A stretch of 64,000 nucleotides of DNA, taken from CAZDKK01 sp964603725 (GTDB lineage Bacteria > Eisenbacteria > RBG-16-71-46 > CAIMUX01 > WJJG01). The stretch covers positions 1 through 64,000 of the forward strand of contig CAZRWW010000014.1 of NCBI GenBank assembly GCA_964603725.1, read 5' to 3'. The position numbers and the translations under genes are program-made. A model generated the notes under the pieces. The model saw only the letters and a program-made list of their open reading frames with translations. It was not told where the DNA came from and did no database searches. Position 1 is the first letter of the stretch. Every line of letters begins with the position of its first letter. This document shows positions 7,839 through 16,131 of this stretch, piece by piece.

Positions 7839-9110
7839 TCACGCCTCCGTCTTGGCTGCCGGGCGTTTGTAGAACAGCGTGATCAAGAAGCCGAGACTCA
7901 CCAGGCACGCGGCCACGTAGAGCGGCGCCGCGCCCTTGAGTTGGGCGAACACCAGCGGCCCGACGACGCCGGCGGCGCCCCAGGCCGTGAGCATCGTGCC
8001 GTAGACGCGGCCGATGTAGCCCGAGCCGAACGAGTCGGCCGCAAACGCGGGCATCGTGGCGAAGCCTCCGCCGTAGCAGGCCAGGATGTAGCAGACGACG
8101 ATGGTGAAGAGCGTGGCCTGTCCGACCTGGGGCAGCAGGACCAGCAGCACGGCCTGCGTGGCGAACATCACGAGGAACACCATCCGGCGGCCGATCGCGT
8201 CCGAGAGCCAGGCCCAGAAGAGGCGCCCCAGGCCGTTGAAGATCGAGGCGATCGCCAACACCGTTCCGCCGGCGATCGCAAGTTTGGCGGGATCCGTGAT
8301 CGTCTTCTTGAGGACCTCCTGCGCCATGGGCGAGAGCTGGGACAGCAAGCCGAGGCCGGCCGAGATGTTGAGGAAGAGCATCGCCCACAGCATCCACCAC
8401 TGGCGCGTGGACCGCGCCTGGGCGAGTGTGAAGGAATCGGCGGCCGCCGTGGCCTTGCCCGGGGCCGGGGCGAAGCCCGCGGGGACCCAACCCTTGGGCG
8501 GGTTCTTGTAGAGCTGCGCCGCGGCGGTGACGAGCACCAGGAAGACCACGCCCCAGATGTAGAAGGTCGTGGAGACCCCGGACGCCAGGATCTTGCCCGA
8601 TGGATCGACGCTCTTGAATCCGTTGATCATCGCGGGGGCGATGCGGCCCATGAAGAACGCGCCGGCGCCGAATCCCATCACCGCCAGCCCGGTCACCAGG
8701 CCGCGCTTGTCCGGGAACCAGCGGATCAGCGTGGCGATCGGCGTCACATAGCCGAAGCCGTTGCCGAGACCGGCGATCAGGCCATAGCCCACGTAGAGCA
8801 GCACGATGCTGCCGAGCTGGTCTGCCAACCCCCCCAGCAGCGTGCCGATGCCGAAGAGGATACCCCCGATCGTGGCCACGAATCGCGGGCCACGCTTGTC
8901 GACGAGCATCCCACCGAAGGCGGCGGCGCAACCGATCACGCCGATGCAGATCATGAAGGTGACCTGCACCGATGTTTCACCCCAGCCGTGGGCCGCCATC
9001 AGCGGCTTCTTGAAGACCGACCAGGCGTAGACGGTCCCGAGACAGAGCTGCATCACGATCGCAGCGATCGCGATCCACCAGCGCTTCTTCTCGAGGTTCT
9101 CGGTGCTCAT
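7839..9110 (-). CDS. MFS transporter, oxalate/formate antiporter (OFA) family
   Basis: The 423-residue product has twelve predicted membrane segments. The first is preceded by a short Lys-rich tail and contains the family-typical GTVYAWSVFKKPL. Other OFA signatures are GFGYVTPIATLIRWFPDKRG in the first half and a long cytosolic loop near the middle (residues 195-225). OxlT, the founding member, exchanges oxalate and formate; relatives carry other monocarboxylates. It lies in the same string as formate dehydrogenase and diaphorase genes, so formate (or oxalate/formate) uptake is the best guess. ATG 9110 is preceded by a purine-rich AGGAGAGG-like site. Family confidence is high and substrate confidence moderate. 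Confidence 0.88.
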   Translation of the reverse strand: MSTENLEKKRWWIAIAAIVMQLCLGTVYAWSVFKKPLMAAHGWGETSVQVTFMICIGVIGCAAAFGGMLVDKRGPRFVATIGGILFGIGTLLGGLADQLGSIVLLYVGYGLIAGLGNGFGYVTPIATLIRWFPDKRGLVTGLAVMGFGAGAFFMGRIAPAMINGFKSVDPSGKILASGVSTTFYIWGVVFLVLVTAAAQLYKNPPKGWVPAGFAPAPGKATAAADSFTLAQARSTRQWWMLWAMLFLNISAGLGLLSQLSPMAQEVLKKTITDPAKLAIAGGTVLAIASIFNGLGRLFWAWLSDAIGRRMVFLVMFATQAVLLVLLPQVGQATLFTIVVCYILACYGGGFATMPAFAADSFGSGYIGRVYGTMLTAWGAAGVVGPLVFAQLKGAAPLYVAACLVSLGFLITLFYKRPAAKTEA

Positions 9111-9207
9111 AGATTGATCCTCTCCTATGGTTGAACGGAGCGCGCCGCCGGGCGGCGCCGCGCAAGTCCCACTTCCGGACGCTACTTCTGGGCGCTACTT
9201 CCGAGCG

Positions 9208-9591
9208 TTACTTCTGAGCGCGCGCCAGCAGGAGCGCAACCTTCTCCAGCAGGTCCTTGGGCGCGATGGGCTTGTTGACCAGGTCGGCCACCTTGAGCGT
9301 GCTCGTGTCGAAGAGCGAGTCGGCCGCGTCCGCGATGGACGACAGCATCAGCACCGGCACGCTCGGCAGGTTGGCGGCGAACCACTTGGCGGCCTCGAAC
9401 CCCGCGTCGGCTTCCTCCATCATCACGTCCAGGACCACCAGGTCGGGCGGCGAGGCGGCCGCCGCGGCCCGGCCCTCGGCCGCCGAGGCGACCGTCTGGA
9501 CACCGTAGCCGGCCTTCTCGAGCACGAGTCGGCAGAATGCCTGGATGTCGGGGTCGTCGTCGATGACCAGGATCTGCTTATGCTGCGTCAT
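9208..9591 (-). CDS. Stand-alone CheY-like receiver protein
   Basis: The 127-residue product is a single receiver domain with the acidic pocket DDDPD (residues 11-15), the phospho-accepting Asp in VVLDVMM (about residue 55), Ser in VLMLSS and the conserved Lys in NKPIAP (about residue 107). There is no output domain, so it must act by protein contact, as a phosphate sink or in a relay. Its ATG overlaps the stop of the diaphorase gene (ATGA, 9588-9591), so it is translated with the formate dehydrogenase subunits. The membrane kinase at 5633-7147 is the nearest candidate partner on this strand. Confidence 0.9.
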   Translation of the reverse strand: MTQHKQILVIDDDPDIQAFCRLVLEKAGYGVQTVASAAEGRAAAAASPPDLVVLDVMMEEADAGFEAAKWFAANLPSVPVLMLSSIADAADSLFDTSTLKVADLVNKPIAPKDLLEKVALLLARAQK

Positions 9592-11345
9592 GACTGCCCT
9601 CCCGCGTGGTTGACCAGCGCCTCGAACTCGCCGCGGAACTTGGTGACCATCGCCTCGATCGGCATGGCGAGCGCCTCGCCGGTCGGGCACAAGGTCGATC
9701 CGCGGATGCTGGCGCAGAGCTTCAGGACCAGATCGATGTCGGCGCTCGTGCCCTGGCCCGCCACGACGCGGGCCAGCAGCGCCGCGATCGTGTGCGAGCC
9801 CTGGCGGCAGGGGGTGCATTGGCCGCACGATTCGTGAGCGTAGAAGCGGATCGTGCGCAGCGCAATCCGGGGGATGCTCGCCGTCTCGTTCATGACGATG
9901 ATCCCCCCGGATCCGAGCATCGTGCCCTTCTTCAGGCACGCGTCGTGATCCATGATGAGCCCCTCGGCTTCCTGGGCGGTGAGAATCGGCACCGACAGCC
10001 CGCCCACGATGACCGCCTTCAGCCGGCCCACCACGCCGCCGGCCGCCTCCAGCAGGGTCTCGAGGCGGGTGCCCATAGGAAACTCGTAGGCGCCGGGACG
10101 ATGCACGTGCCCCGAGATGCCGAAGATCTTGGGGCCATAGTTGTTGGTCGTGCCGAACTTCATGAAGGCCTGGGCGCCGTGCTCGATGATGTAGGGCACG
10201 AGGGCCAGCGTCTCGACGTTGTTGACGATCGTCGGGCAGCCGTAGAGGCCGACCACGGCCGGGAAGGGGGGCTTCAGCCGCGGATTGCCGCGCTTGCCCT
10301 CGAGCGACTCGATCAGCGCCGTCTCCTCGCCGCAGACGTAGGCTCCGGCGCCGAGATGGACGATGATGTCGAACTCGGTATCCGTGCCCTTGATGCCCTT
10401 GCCCAGCAGCCCGCGGGAGCGGGCCTGCGCGATGGCCCGCTCGAGGATCTCCGCGATCCAGGCGAACTCGCCCCGGATGTAGATGAACCCGAGCTTGGCG
10501 CCGATGGCGTAACCCGCGATCGCCATGCCCTCGATCAGGAGATGTGGGTCGTACTCCATGATCTGCCGGTCCTTGAAGGTGCCCGGCTCGCCCTCGTCGG
10601 CGTTGCAGATCAGATAGATCGGCCGGCCGCTGTCCTTGGGCAGGAAGCCCCACTTGACGCCGGCCGGGAAGCCCGCGCCGCCGCGGCCGCGCAGGTTCGA
10701 GGTCTTGACCTCGGATGCCACCTTTGCGGGTTCCATCTCCAGGGCCCGCTCGAGGGCGCGGTAGCCGCCGCTCTTGATGTACACGTCGATCTCGGTGGCG
10801 TTCGGCAGGCCGCGGCGGGCCAGCAGCACCTTGCATTCGGAGCCGTAGTGGTCCGCGCCCGGCAGGTCGGGCATCACGCCCCGGCGCAGGCTCGCCAGCA
10901 GCGTGTCGGCGCGCGCGATCGTCATCTGCTCGTAGTAGCGGTCGTTGACCTGGATGACCGGGCAGGTGCCGCAGGATGCGAGATCCTCGACGGTGGACAG
11001 CGTGAAGAGGCCGTCTTTCGTCGTCTGGCCGACCCGGATGCCCAGGGACTGCTCGAGATGGGCGACGATCTCCTCGGCGCCGGCCAGCATCGCCGGGATG
11101 TTCGTGTCGACCTGCAGGTGGAATCGGCCCACCGGGGCGCGCCGGAACATGGTGTAGTAGGTCTGCACCCCGTAGGCCTCGGACACCGGCACCCCGATGA
11201 GCTCGGCCACGGCGGCCAGATCATCGCGGCCGATCGACCCGCGGGCGTGCTTCTGGACCAGGTGGAGGGCAGGCAAAAGCGCCGATCGCCGAACAGGGTA
11301 GCGGGAGGCGATCTTCTCGATGGAATGCTTCAGCTCTGTGTGCAT
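9588..11345 (-). CDS. fdhB: Fused NuoE-NuoF-like NADH diaphorase subunit of formate dehydrogenase
   Basis: The 585-residue product joins a NuoE-like domain (about 1-150) to a NuoF-like domain (about 165-585). The NuoF part is complete: FMN loop GRGGAGFPAGVKW (221-232), NADH-loop GAGAYVCGEETALIESLEG (332-350), and a [4Fe-4S] site with Cys507, Cys510 and Cys513 in ESCGQCTPCRQG plus Cys553. The NuoE part is odd: three of the four [2Fe-2S] ligand positions are changed (Asp80, Ala85, Asp121), leaving Cys125 and an extra Cys128. Such E-F fusions pair with NuoG-like formate dehydrogenase alpha subunits in soluble NAD-dependent enzymes. It lies 72 bases after fdhA and overlaps the receiver gene. It should transfer electrons between the alpha subunit and NAD+. 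Confidence 0.92.
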   Translation of the reverse strand: MHTELKHSIEKIASRYPVRRSALLPALHLVQKHARGSIGRDDLAAVAELIGVPVSEAYGVQTYYTMFRRAPVGRFHLQVDTNIPAMLAGAEEIVAHLEQSLGIRVGQTTKDGLFTLSTVEDLASCGTCPVIQVNDRYYEQMTIARADTLLASLRRGVMPDLPGADHYGSECKVLLARRGLPNATEIDVYIKSGGYRALERALEMEPAKVASEVKTSNLRGRGGAGFPAGVKWGFLPKDSGRPIYLICNADEGEPGTFKDRQIMEYDPHLLIEGMAIAGYAIGAKLGFIYIRGEFAWIAEILERAIAQARSRGLLGKGIKGTDTEFDIIVHLGAGAYVCGEETALIESLEGKRGNPRLKPPFPAVVGLYGCPTIVNNVETLALVPYIIEHGAQAFMKFGTTNNYGPKIFGISGHVHRPGAYEFPMGTRLETLLEAAGGVVGRLKAVIVGGLSVPILTAQEAEGLIMDHDACLKKGTMLGSGGIIVMNETASIPRIALRTIRFYAHESCGQCTPCRQGSHTIAALLARVVAGQGTSADIDLVLKLCASIRGSTLCPTGEALAMPIEAMVTKFRGEFEALVNHAGGQS

Positions 11346-11417
11346 GGACTCACAACTCCACGATCATCGCGCGCCTGCGCCGGGCGGTGCTCACCGGGCG
11401 CGGCTCCCGCGATGCCC

Positions 11418-14117
11418 TCATTTCGTCCCCGCGCCCACGCGCTCGATGCGCGCCGCGCAGACCTTGAACTCGGGGATCTTCGCGATCGGATCGAGCGCGT
11501 CGTTCGTCAGCGTGTTGGCCGCCGCCTCGGCGAAGTGGAACGGCACGAAGATCGAGCCCGGGGCGACCCGCTCGGTGACCAGCGCCGCGGTCTCGATCCG
11601 GCCGCGCCGGGTGATCACCGCCACCCGGTCGCCGGTGGCGATCCCGTGCTTGCGCGCCTCGTTCGGGTGCAGCTCGACGTGGCCCGCGCCCACCAGCGCA
11701 TCGAGGGCCTGCGAGCGGCGCGTCATGCTGCCCGTGTGGAAGTGCTCGAGGATGCGGCCTGTGCTCATCACCAGGTCGAAGTCGCCGTCGGGCGTTTCCG
11801 CCGGTGGGCGGTACTCGATCGGCGTGAGCAGCGCCAGCCCCCGGGCGAACTTGCCGGCGTGCAGGAAGCGCGTGCCCGGATGATCCTCGGCCGGGCATGG
11901 CCACTGGAGGCCCACCTCGCGGATGCGATCGTAGGTCAGCCCCGCGTAGGAGGGCGTCAGATCGCGGATCTCGCGGAAGAGCCCCTCGGGCGTGCGCGGG
12001 AACTCGTGGCCGAAACGGGCGGCGAGATCGGCGATGATCTCGTAGTCCTGGCGCACGTTGCCGGTGGGAGCGATGGCCGGCTGGGTGAGCTGGACGCGGC
12101 GCTCGGTGTTGCTGATCGTGCCGAGCTTCTCGGCGAAGGACACTCCCGGCAACACGACATCCGCGAGCTTCGCTGTCTCGGTCAGGAAGATGTCCTGGAC
12201 GACGAGGAAGTCCAGCTTGCGCAGGCTTTCCTCGACGTGGTGCAGGTTCGGATCGGAGACGAGCGGGTTCTCGCCGAGGATGTATAGCGCGTGGATCTTC
12301 TGGCCGCACTCCGGCACCATCTGGGTCAATGTTAAACCGATCTTGTCACTCAGCGGGGTCTTCCAGTACTTGGAGAACTTCTCCACCGCCGTCGCATTGG
12401 TCACGGGCTGGTAACCGGTGAAGACGTTCGGCAAACCGCCCATGTCGCACGCGCCCTGCACGTTGTTCTGGCCGCGCAGCGGGTTGACGCCCCCGCCCTC
12501 GACGCCGATGTTGCCGGTGACGAGCTGCAGATTCACGCAGGCCTTGACGTTGTCGACGCCGTGACTGTGCTGGGTAATGCCCATGCAGTAGTAGAGCGCC
12601 CCGACGCCGCTCCGGGCGTACAACTTCGCTGCGGCATTGAGGTCGTCCGCCGGAACGCCGGTCAGCTCCGCCACCTTCGCGGGCGTGTAGAACTCGAGGG
12701 ACTTGCGGTACTCCTCCCAACCCTCGGTGCGCTCGCGCAAGTAGGCGGCGGCTTCCCAGCCCTCCCGCACGATGATGTGCGCGAGACCCGAGAGGAGCGC
12801 CACGTCGGAGCCGTTGCGCTGCTGCAGCCAGATGTCGGCGAAGTCGACCAGGTCGATGCGGCGCGGATCGCAGACGATCAGCTTGGCGCCGCGCAGTTTC
12901 ACTGCCTGCTTGAGCAACGAACCGAAGACCGGGTGGTTCCAGGTCGTGTTGGAACCGATCACGAGGATCACCTTGGCCTGGAGGACTTCCTCCATGCTGT
13001 TGGTCATCGCGCCCGAGCCCAAGGTCGCGGCCAGACCGGCCACGGTGGAGCTGTGTCACAATCGTGCGCAGTGGTCGATGTTGTTGGTCCCGATCACCGC
13101 GCGCGCGAAGCGTCCCAGGGCGTAGTTCTCTTCGTTGGTGACCTTGGCCGAGGCGAAGAAGCCCAGGGCGTCAGGGCCGTGCTCGGCCTTCACGGTCTTG
13201 AAGCGCTCGGCCACCAGGTCGAGGGCCTCGTCCCAGCTCGCCTCCACCAGCTCGCCGTTCCTGCGGATCAAGGGTGCGCGTAGGCGGTCGGGGGCGTCCA
13301 CGAAGTCGAGGCCGAAGCGCCCCTTCAGGCAGAGCATGGCCTTGTTGGGCTGGCGCTCCCAGTGGCCTTCGTGGGCCATCGCGAAGGCGTACTTGTTGTC
13401 CTGGGTGTGCAAGTCGATCTGGCAGCCCACGCCGCAGTAGGGGCAAGTGACCTTCGTAGCGGTCGTCTCGCTCGGACGGATCTTGCGCTCCTTGGGCTGC
13501 CTGAGCACCAGGGCGCCCACCGGGCAGACCTGCACGCACTCGCCGCACTGCACGCAGGACGAGTCGCCCATTGGCAGATCATCGTCGCAGACCACCTCGG
13601 CGTGGCTGCCGCGGTAGGCGAAGGCCAGAACCTCGTTGACGACCACGTTCTGGCAGGCCAGCACGCACCGCCCGCAGTGGATGCACTTGTCGGTGTCGCG
13701 CACGACGCCCTCGGAGGAGGCATCCACCGGCGTTGGCTCGGATTCGATCAGGTAGGCGGGGCGTTCGATGCCCAGATGGTAGGCCATCTCCTGCAGCTCG
13801 CACTGGCCGTTGGCCTGGCAGGAGATGCAGTTGTGGTGCCCCTCCGAGAGGAGCAGCTCCACAACCATGCGCCGGGTCTGATCCACCTTCGGGGTGTCGG
13901 TGTGGACCACCATGCCGTCGCGCACGGGGAGGGCGCAGGACTCCTTCAGGCCGCGCTGGCCCTCGACCTCCACCACGCAAGCGCGGCAGCGGCCCGCCTT
14001 GCCAGTCTTGGGATGGTAGCAGAGGGCCGGGATGTAGATGCCGGCGGCCCGCGCGGCATCCAGCACCGTCTGCCCGGGTGATGCCTCGATGACCCGTCCG
14101 TCGATGGTCAGTTGCAC
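11418..14117 (-). CDS. fdhA: Selenocysteine-containing NAD-linked formate dehydrogenase, catalytic alpha subunit
   Basis: The frame contains one in-frame TGA (13056-13058) read here as selenocysteine, giving 899 residues. GTG 14117 is chosen because AAGGAGG lies seven bases upstream and the product then starts at QLTIDGRVIEA, the normal NuoG-type beginning. In order: [2Fe-2S] Cys33, 44, 47 and 61; a His/Cys [4Fe-4S] motif HHNCISCQANGQC (94-106); two ferredoxin motifs (Cys145-155 and Cys188-198); the Mo/W-bisPGD [4Fe-4S] motif CPYCGVGC (225-232) with Cys263; and Sec354 in HCARL-U-HSST, the active-site position occupied by Sec or Cys in formate dehydrogenases. The C-terminal molybdopterin-dinucleotide domain is complete. 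It oxidises formate to CO2 and passes electrons to fdhB, or runs in reverse. Sec-insertion genes are not in the window. Confidence 0.93.
13018..13058 (-). promoter_or_regulatory. SECIS element directing selenocysteine insertion in fdhA
   Basis: Directly after the UGA codon the message folds into a hairpin with the loop GGUCU at 13037-13033, closed by seven pairs between 13044-13038 and 13032-13026 (one is G-U). The loop begins 18 bases after the UGA, the same distance and loop sequence as in the E. coli fdhF element recognised by SelB. Protein homology continues without interruption on both sides of the UGA, which supports recoding rather than a mutation. Confidence 0.88.
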
Positions 14118-14184
14118 GGCACGGCCTCCTTGGTGACTGCTGCTCTCTCGCTCGCGCCCACTGGGCGACGAGAAAAAGGAAGAT

Positions 14185-14212
14185 ATGATACCAAACGCGG
14201 CACTGTGGTCAA
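14185..14212 (-). promoter_or_regulatory. Putative promoter of the formate dehydrogenase genes
   Basis: Reading toward fdhA, TTGACC (14212-14207) is separated by 16 bases from TATCAT (14190-14185), a fair sigma-70-type match in an otherwise GC-rich region. It lies about 68 bases before the GTG start at 14117. The assignment is by pattern only. Confidence 0.5.
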
Positions 14213-14214
14213 TC

Positions 14215-14226
14215 CGTACCGGTACG
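14215..14226. promoter_or_regulatory. Perfect 12-bp palindrome upstream of the fdhA promoter
   Basis: CGTACCGGTACG is a perfect inverted repeat just upstream of the putative -35 box of fdhA. Allowing one mismatched pair, the symmetry extends to 18 bases. Its place between the two divergent operons fits an operator, but no regulator gene is adjacent. Confidence 0.4.
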
Positions 14227-14490
14227 CATGCGATGCTTTCCGAACGCCGCTTTCGGGCGCCGAGTGCCATCCCACCCTTCTGTGCTAATGATCATCATTC
14301 TGATTCTGCCAATGCCCATCCGCGCCGCTCCTGGGGCTACGACGGGCACGGACGGGCTCGGGGCGGCCGCGGGCCGATGCCGGCGGGCTCGGGGCGGCCA
14401 CGGGTCGCCCTCCGCCGGTCCGGGGCAGGCTCGCGCCATGGCCAGCCGGCGCCGGGCCGCTTCAGGATCGGCGTCCAGATCGGCTCCGGG

Positions 14491-14519
14491 TTGACACCTC
14501 CCGCACCTTCCGCCACAAT
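14491..14519 (+). promoter_or_regulatory. Putative promoter of the hdr-flx operon
   Basis: A consensus TTGACA at 14491-14496 is followed after 17 bases by CACAAT at 14514-14519, matching the -10 consensus at four of six places. It lies 36 bases before hdrC. The rest of the 437-base divergent space (14118-14554) holds no credible gene. Confidence 0.5.
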
Positions 14520-14554
14520 ACTGTACTTGTTGTCTCACGCTGTGGAGATCATCG

Positions 14555-15172
14555 ATGAGCCCACAGGCCCTGCGGCTGAATGAATTCAGCACCGAGCTTC
14601 TTGGCGAGATCCGCTCCGCGGGGATCACGCCCCAGGATTGTTACCAGTGCGGCCGCTGTTCCTCCGGCTGCCCGATCCAACCGCATTTCGACTTGAAGAC
14701 GATGACGGTCGTGAAGCTGGCGGCCCTCGGCATGGAGCAGCCCATCATGCGCAGCCACGCCATCTGGCTGTGCGCGGGATGCGAAACCTGCACCACCCGC
14801 TGCCCCAACGACATCGACATCGCCGGGCTGATGGACGTATTGCGCCAGTACAGCATCCGCAAGGGGTACCGCCCCGCGGAACCCCGGATCGCCGCCTTCC
14901 ACAAGACCTACGTCGACGTGATCCGCCACTGGGGACGCGTATTCGAAGTGGAGCTTTTCGCGACGTACAAGCTGCGCAGCCGCGATTTCTTCAGCGACCT
15001 GGGCATGGGCATGAAGCTCTTCATGCAGGGCAAGCTGGGGCTGCGCCCGCACCGCATCAAGGACCAGGCCGCGCTCCGGAGGATCTACCGCGAGGCCCGC
15101 GCCGCGCGCCGGCGAGCTGAGCGCGGCGAGGGGCGATTGGCTGACCGCGACAAGGGGGCAGGGCCGGCATGA
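14555..15172 (+). CDS. hdrC: Heterodisulfide reductase subunit C-like iron-sulfur protein
   Basis: The 205-residue product carries two classical [4Fe-4S] motifs, CYQCGRCSSGCP (about residue 29) and CAGCETCTTRCP (about residue 74), followed by a helical region with IDIAGLMDVLRQYSIRKG. This is the HdrC architecture, in which the two clusters pass electrons to HdrB. The basic C-terminal tail (ARAARRRAERGEGR) is longer than usual. ATG 14555 follows GGAGA at 14543-14547. Its last four bases overlap hdrB (ATGA), and it is the first gene of a seven-gene operon divergent from formate dehydrogenase. Confidence 0.92.
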   Translation: MSPQALRLNEFSTELLGEIRSAGITPQDCYQCGRCSSGCPIQPHFDLKTMTVVKLAALGMEQPIMRSHAIWLCAGCETCTTRCPNDIDIAGLMDVLRQYSIRKGYRPAEPRIAAFHKTYVDVIRHWGRVFEVELFATYKLRSRDFFSDLGMGMKLFMQGKLGLRPHRIKDQAALRRIYREARAARRRAERGEGRLADRDKGAGPA

Positions 15173-16104
15173 AGTTCGCCTATTTCCCCGGCTGCACCAT
15201 GAAGGGAACCGCTGCCGACTACGAGGCCTCGCTGCGCGAGACGCTGGCGCACCTGAAGATCGAGCTCGAGGAGCTCCCCGACTGGAACTGCTGCGGCGCC
15301 TCCTCGGCCCACATGACCGACGCGGCCCTCGACATCGGCCTGACCGCGCGCAGTCTGGATCTGGCTCAGGCGAGCGGGCACGCGACCGTTGTCACGCCGT
15401 GCCCCGCCTGCTATCTGAGGCTGCGCCACGCCGATCACGTTTTGCGCGATCACCCCGAAAAGCACGGACGCACGAGCTACGCGCCCAGCTTCGAGATCAA
15501 GTACGTGACGGCGATGCTGGCCAGCGACGAGATGATCGCCCAGATCAAGTCGCGGGTCCGGCGCCCGCTTACCGGGCTGAAGCTCGCCGCCTACTATGGC
15601 TGCCTTTCACAGCGCCCGCCCAAGATCACCGGCGCGAGCAACCACGAGCACCCCACCGACCTCGATCGCATCATCGCGGCCACCGGCGCGACGCCGGTGC
15701 GCTGGTCGCACAAGACCGAGTGCTGCGGCGGCAGCCTGACGGTGACGCGGGCCGACATCGTGCGCGGTCTGGTGAAGGACATCGTCATGGCGGCCAAGCG
15801 GGGCGGGGCCGAGGCCATGGTGACCGATTGCGCCATGTGCCAGGCCAACCTCGAGTCGCGGCAGGCCGACCTGGCCGGCGCCGAGCGCGGCTTCCAGCCG
15901 CTGCCGGTCTACTTCGCCACCGAGATCCTGGCCGGGGCGATGGCGGAGCAGGGCGACAACCGCTGGGCCAAGGGGCACCTGGTGGATGCCCGGCTCTTGG
16001 GCGAGCGGCTCAAGGCGGCACGGGCCGCGGGTCAGGGCGCGGGCGCCGGCGTGACACCGGCGACGACAGCGCGCGACGGGAGCGAGCCAACGCCGGCCGA
16101 GTAA
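15169..16104 (+). CDS. hdrB: Heterodisulfide reductase subunit B-like protein (two CCG domains)
   Basis: The 311-residue product has two CCG domains of the form C...CC...CxxC. The first has YFPGCTMKG, WNCCGASS and TPCPACYL; the second has YYGCLSQRP, ECCGGSLT and DCAMCQANL. In methanogen HdrB these domains hold two noncubane [4Fe-4S] clusters that split the disulfide substrate. In bacterial flx-hdr systems the natural disulfide is unsettled, with DsrC-type proteins proposed. The C-terminus has an extra Ala/Gly-rich tail of about 30 residues. It overlaps hdrC by four bases and is followed by hdrA after 27 bases. Confidence 0.93.
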   Translation: MKFAYFPGCTMKGTAADYEASLRETLAHLKIELEELPDWNCCGASSAHMTDAALDIGLTARSLDLAQASGHATVVTPCPACYLRLRHADHVLRDHPEKHGRTSYAPSFEIKYVTAMLASDEMIAQIKSRVRRPLTGLKLAAYYGCLSQRPPKITGASNHEHPTDLDRIIAATGATPVRWSHKTECCGGSLTVTRADIVRGLVKDIVMAAKRGGAEAMVTDCAMCQANLESRQADLAGAERGFQPLPVYFATEILAGAMAEQGDNRWAKGHLVDARLLGERLKAARAAGQGAGAGVTPATTARDGSEPTPAE

Positions 16105-16131
16105 CCATCAGCAAAGGGACGCAGGTTCGGC

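Noticed and set aside
9588..11345. Complex I (nuoEF) instead of formate dehydrogenase partner
   Set aside because: No other nuo subunits are adjacent, and fdhA with its NuoG-like front end lies directly upstream on the same strand.
9606..12287. Very long plus-strand open frame (about 890 codons) opposite the formate dehydrogenase genes
   Set aside because: It is antisense to fdhA and fdhB, is rich in Arg/Gly/Ala/Asp as expected from GC-rich codon complement, and has no ribosome site or domain.
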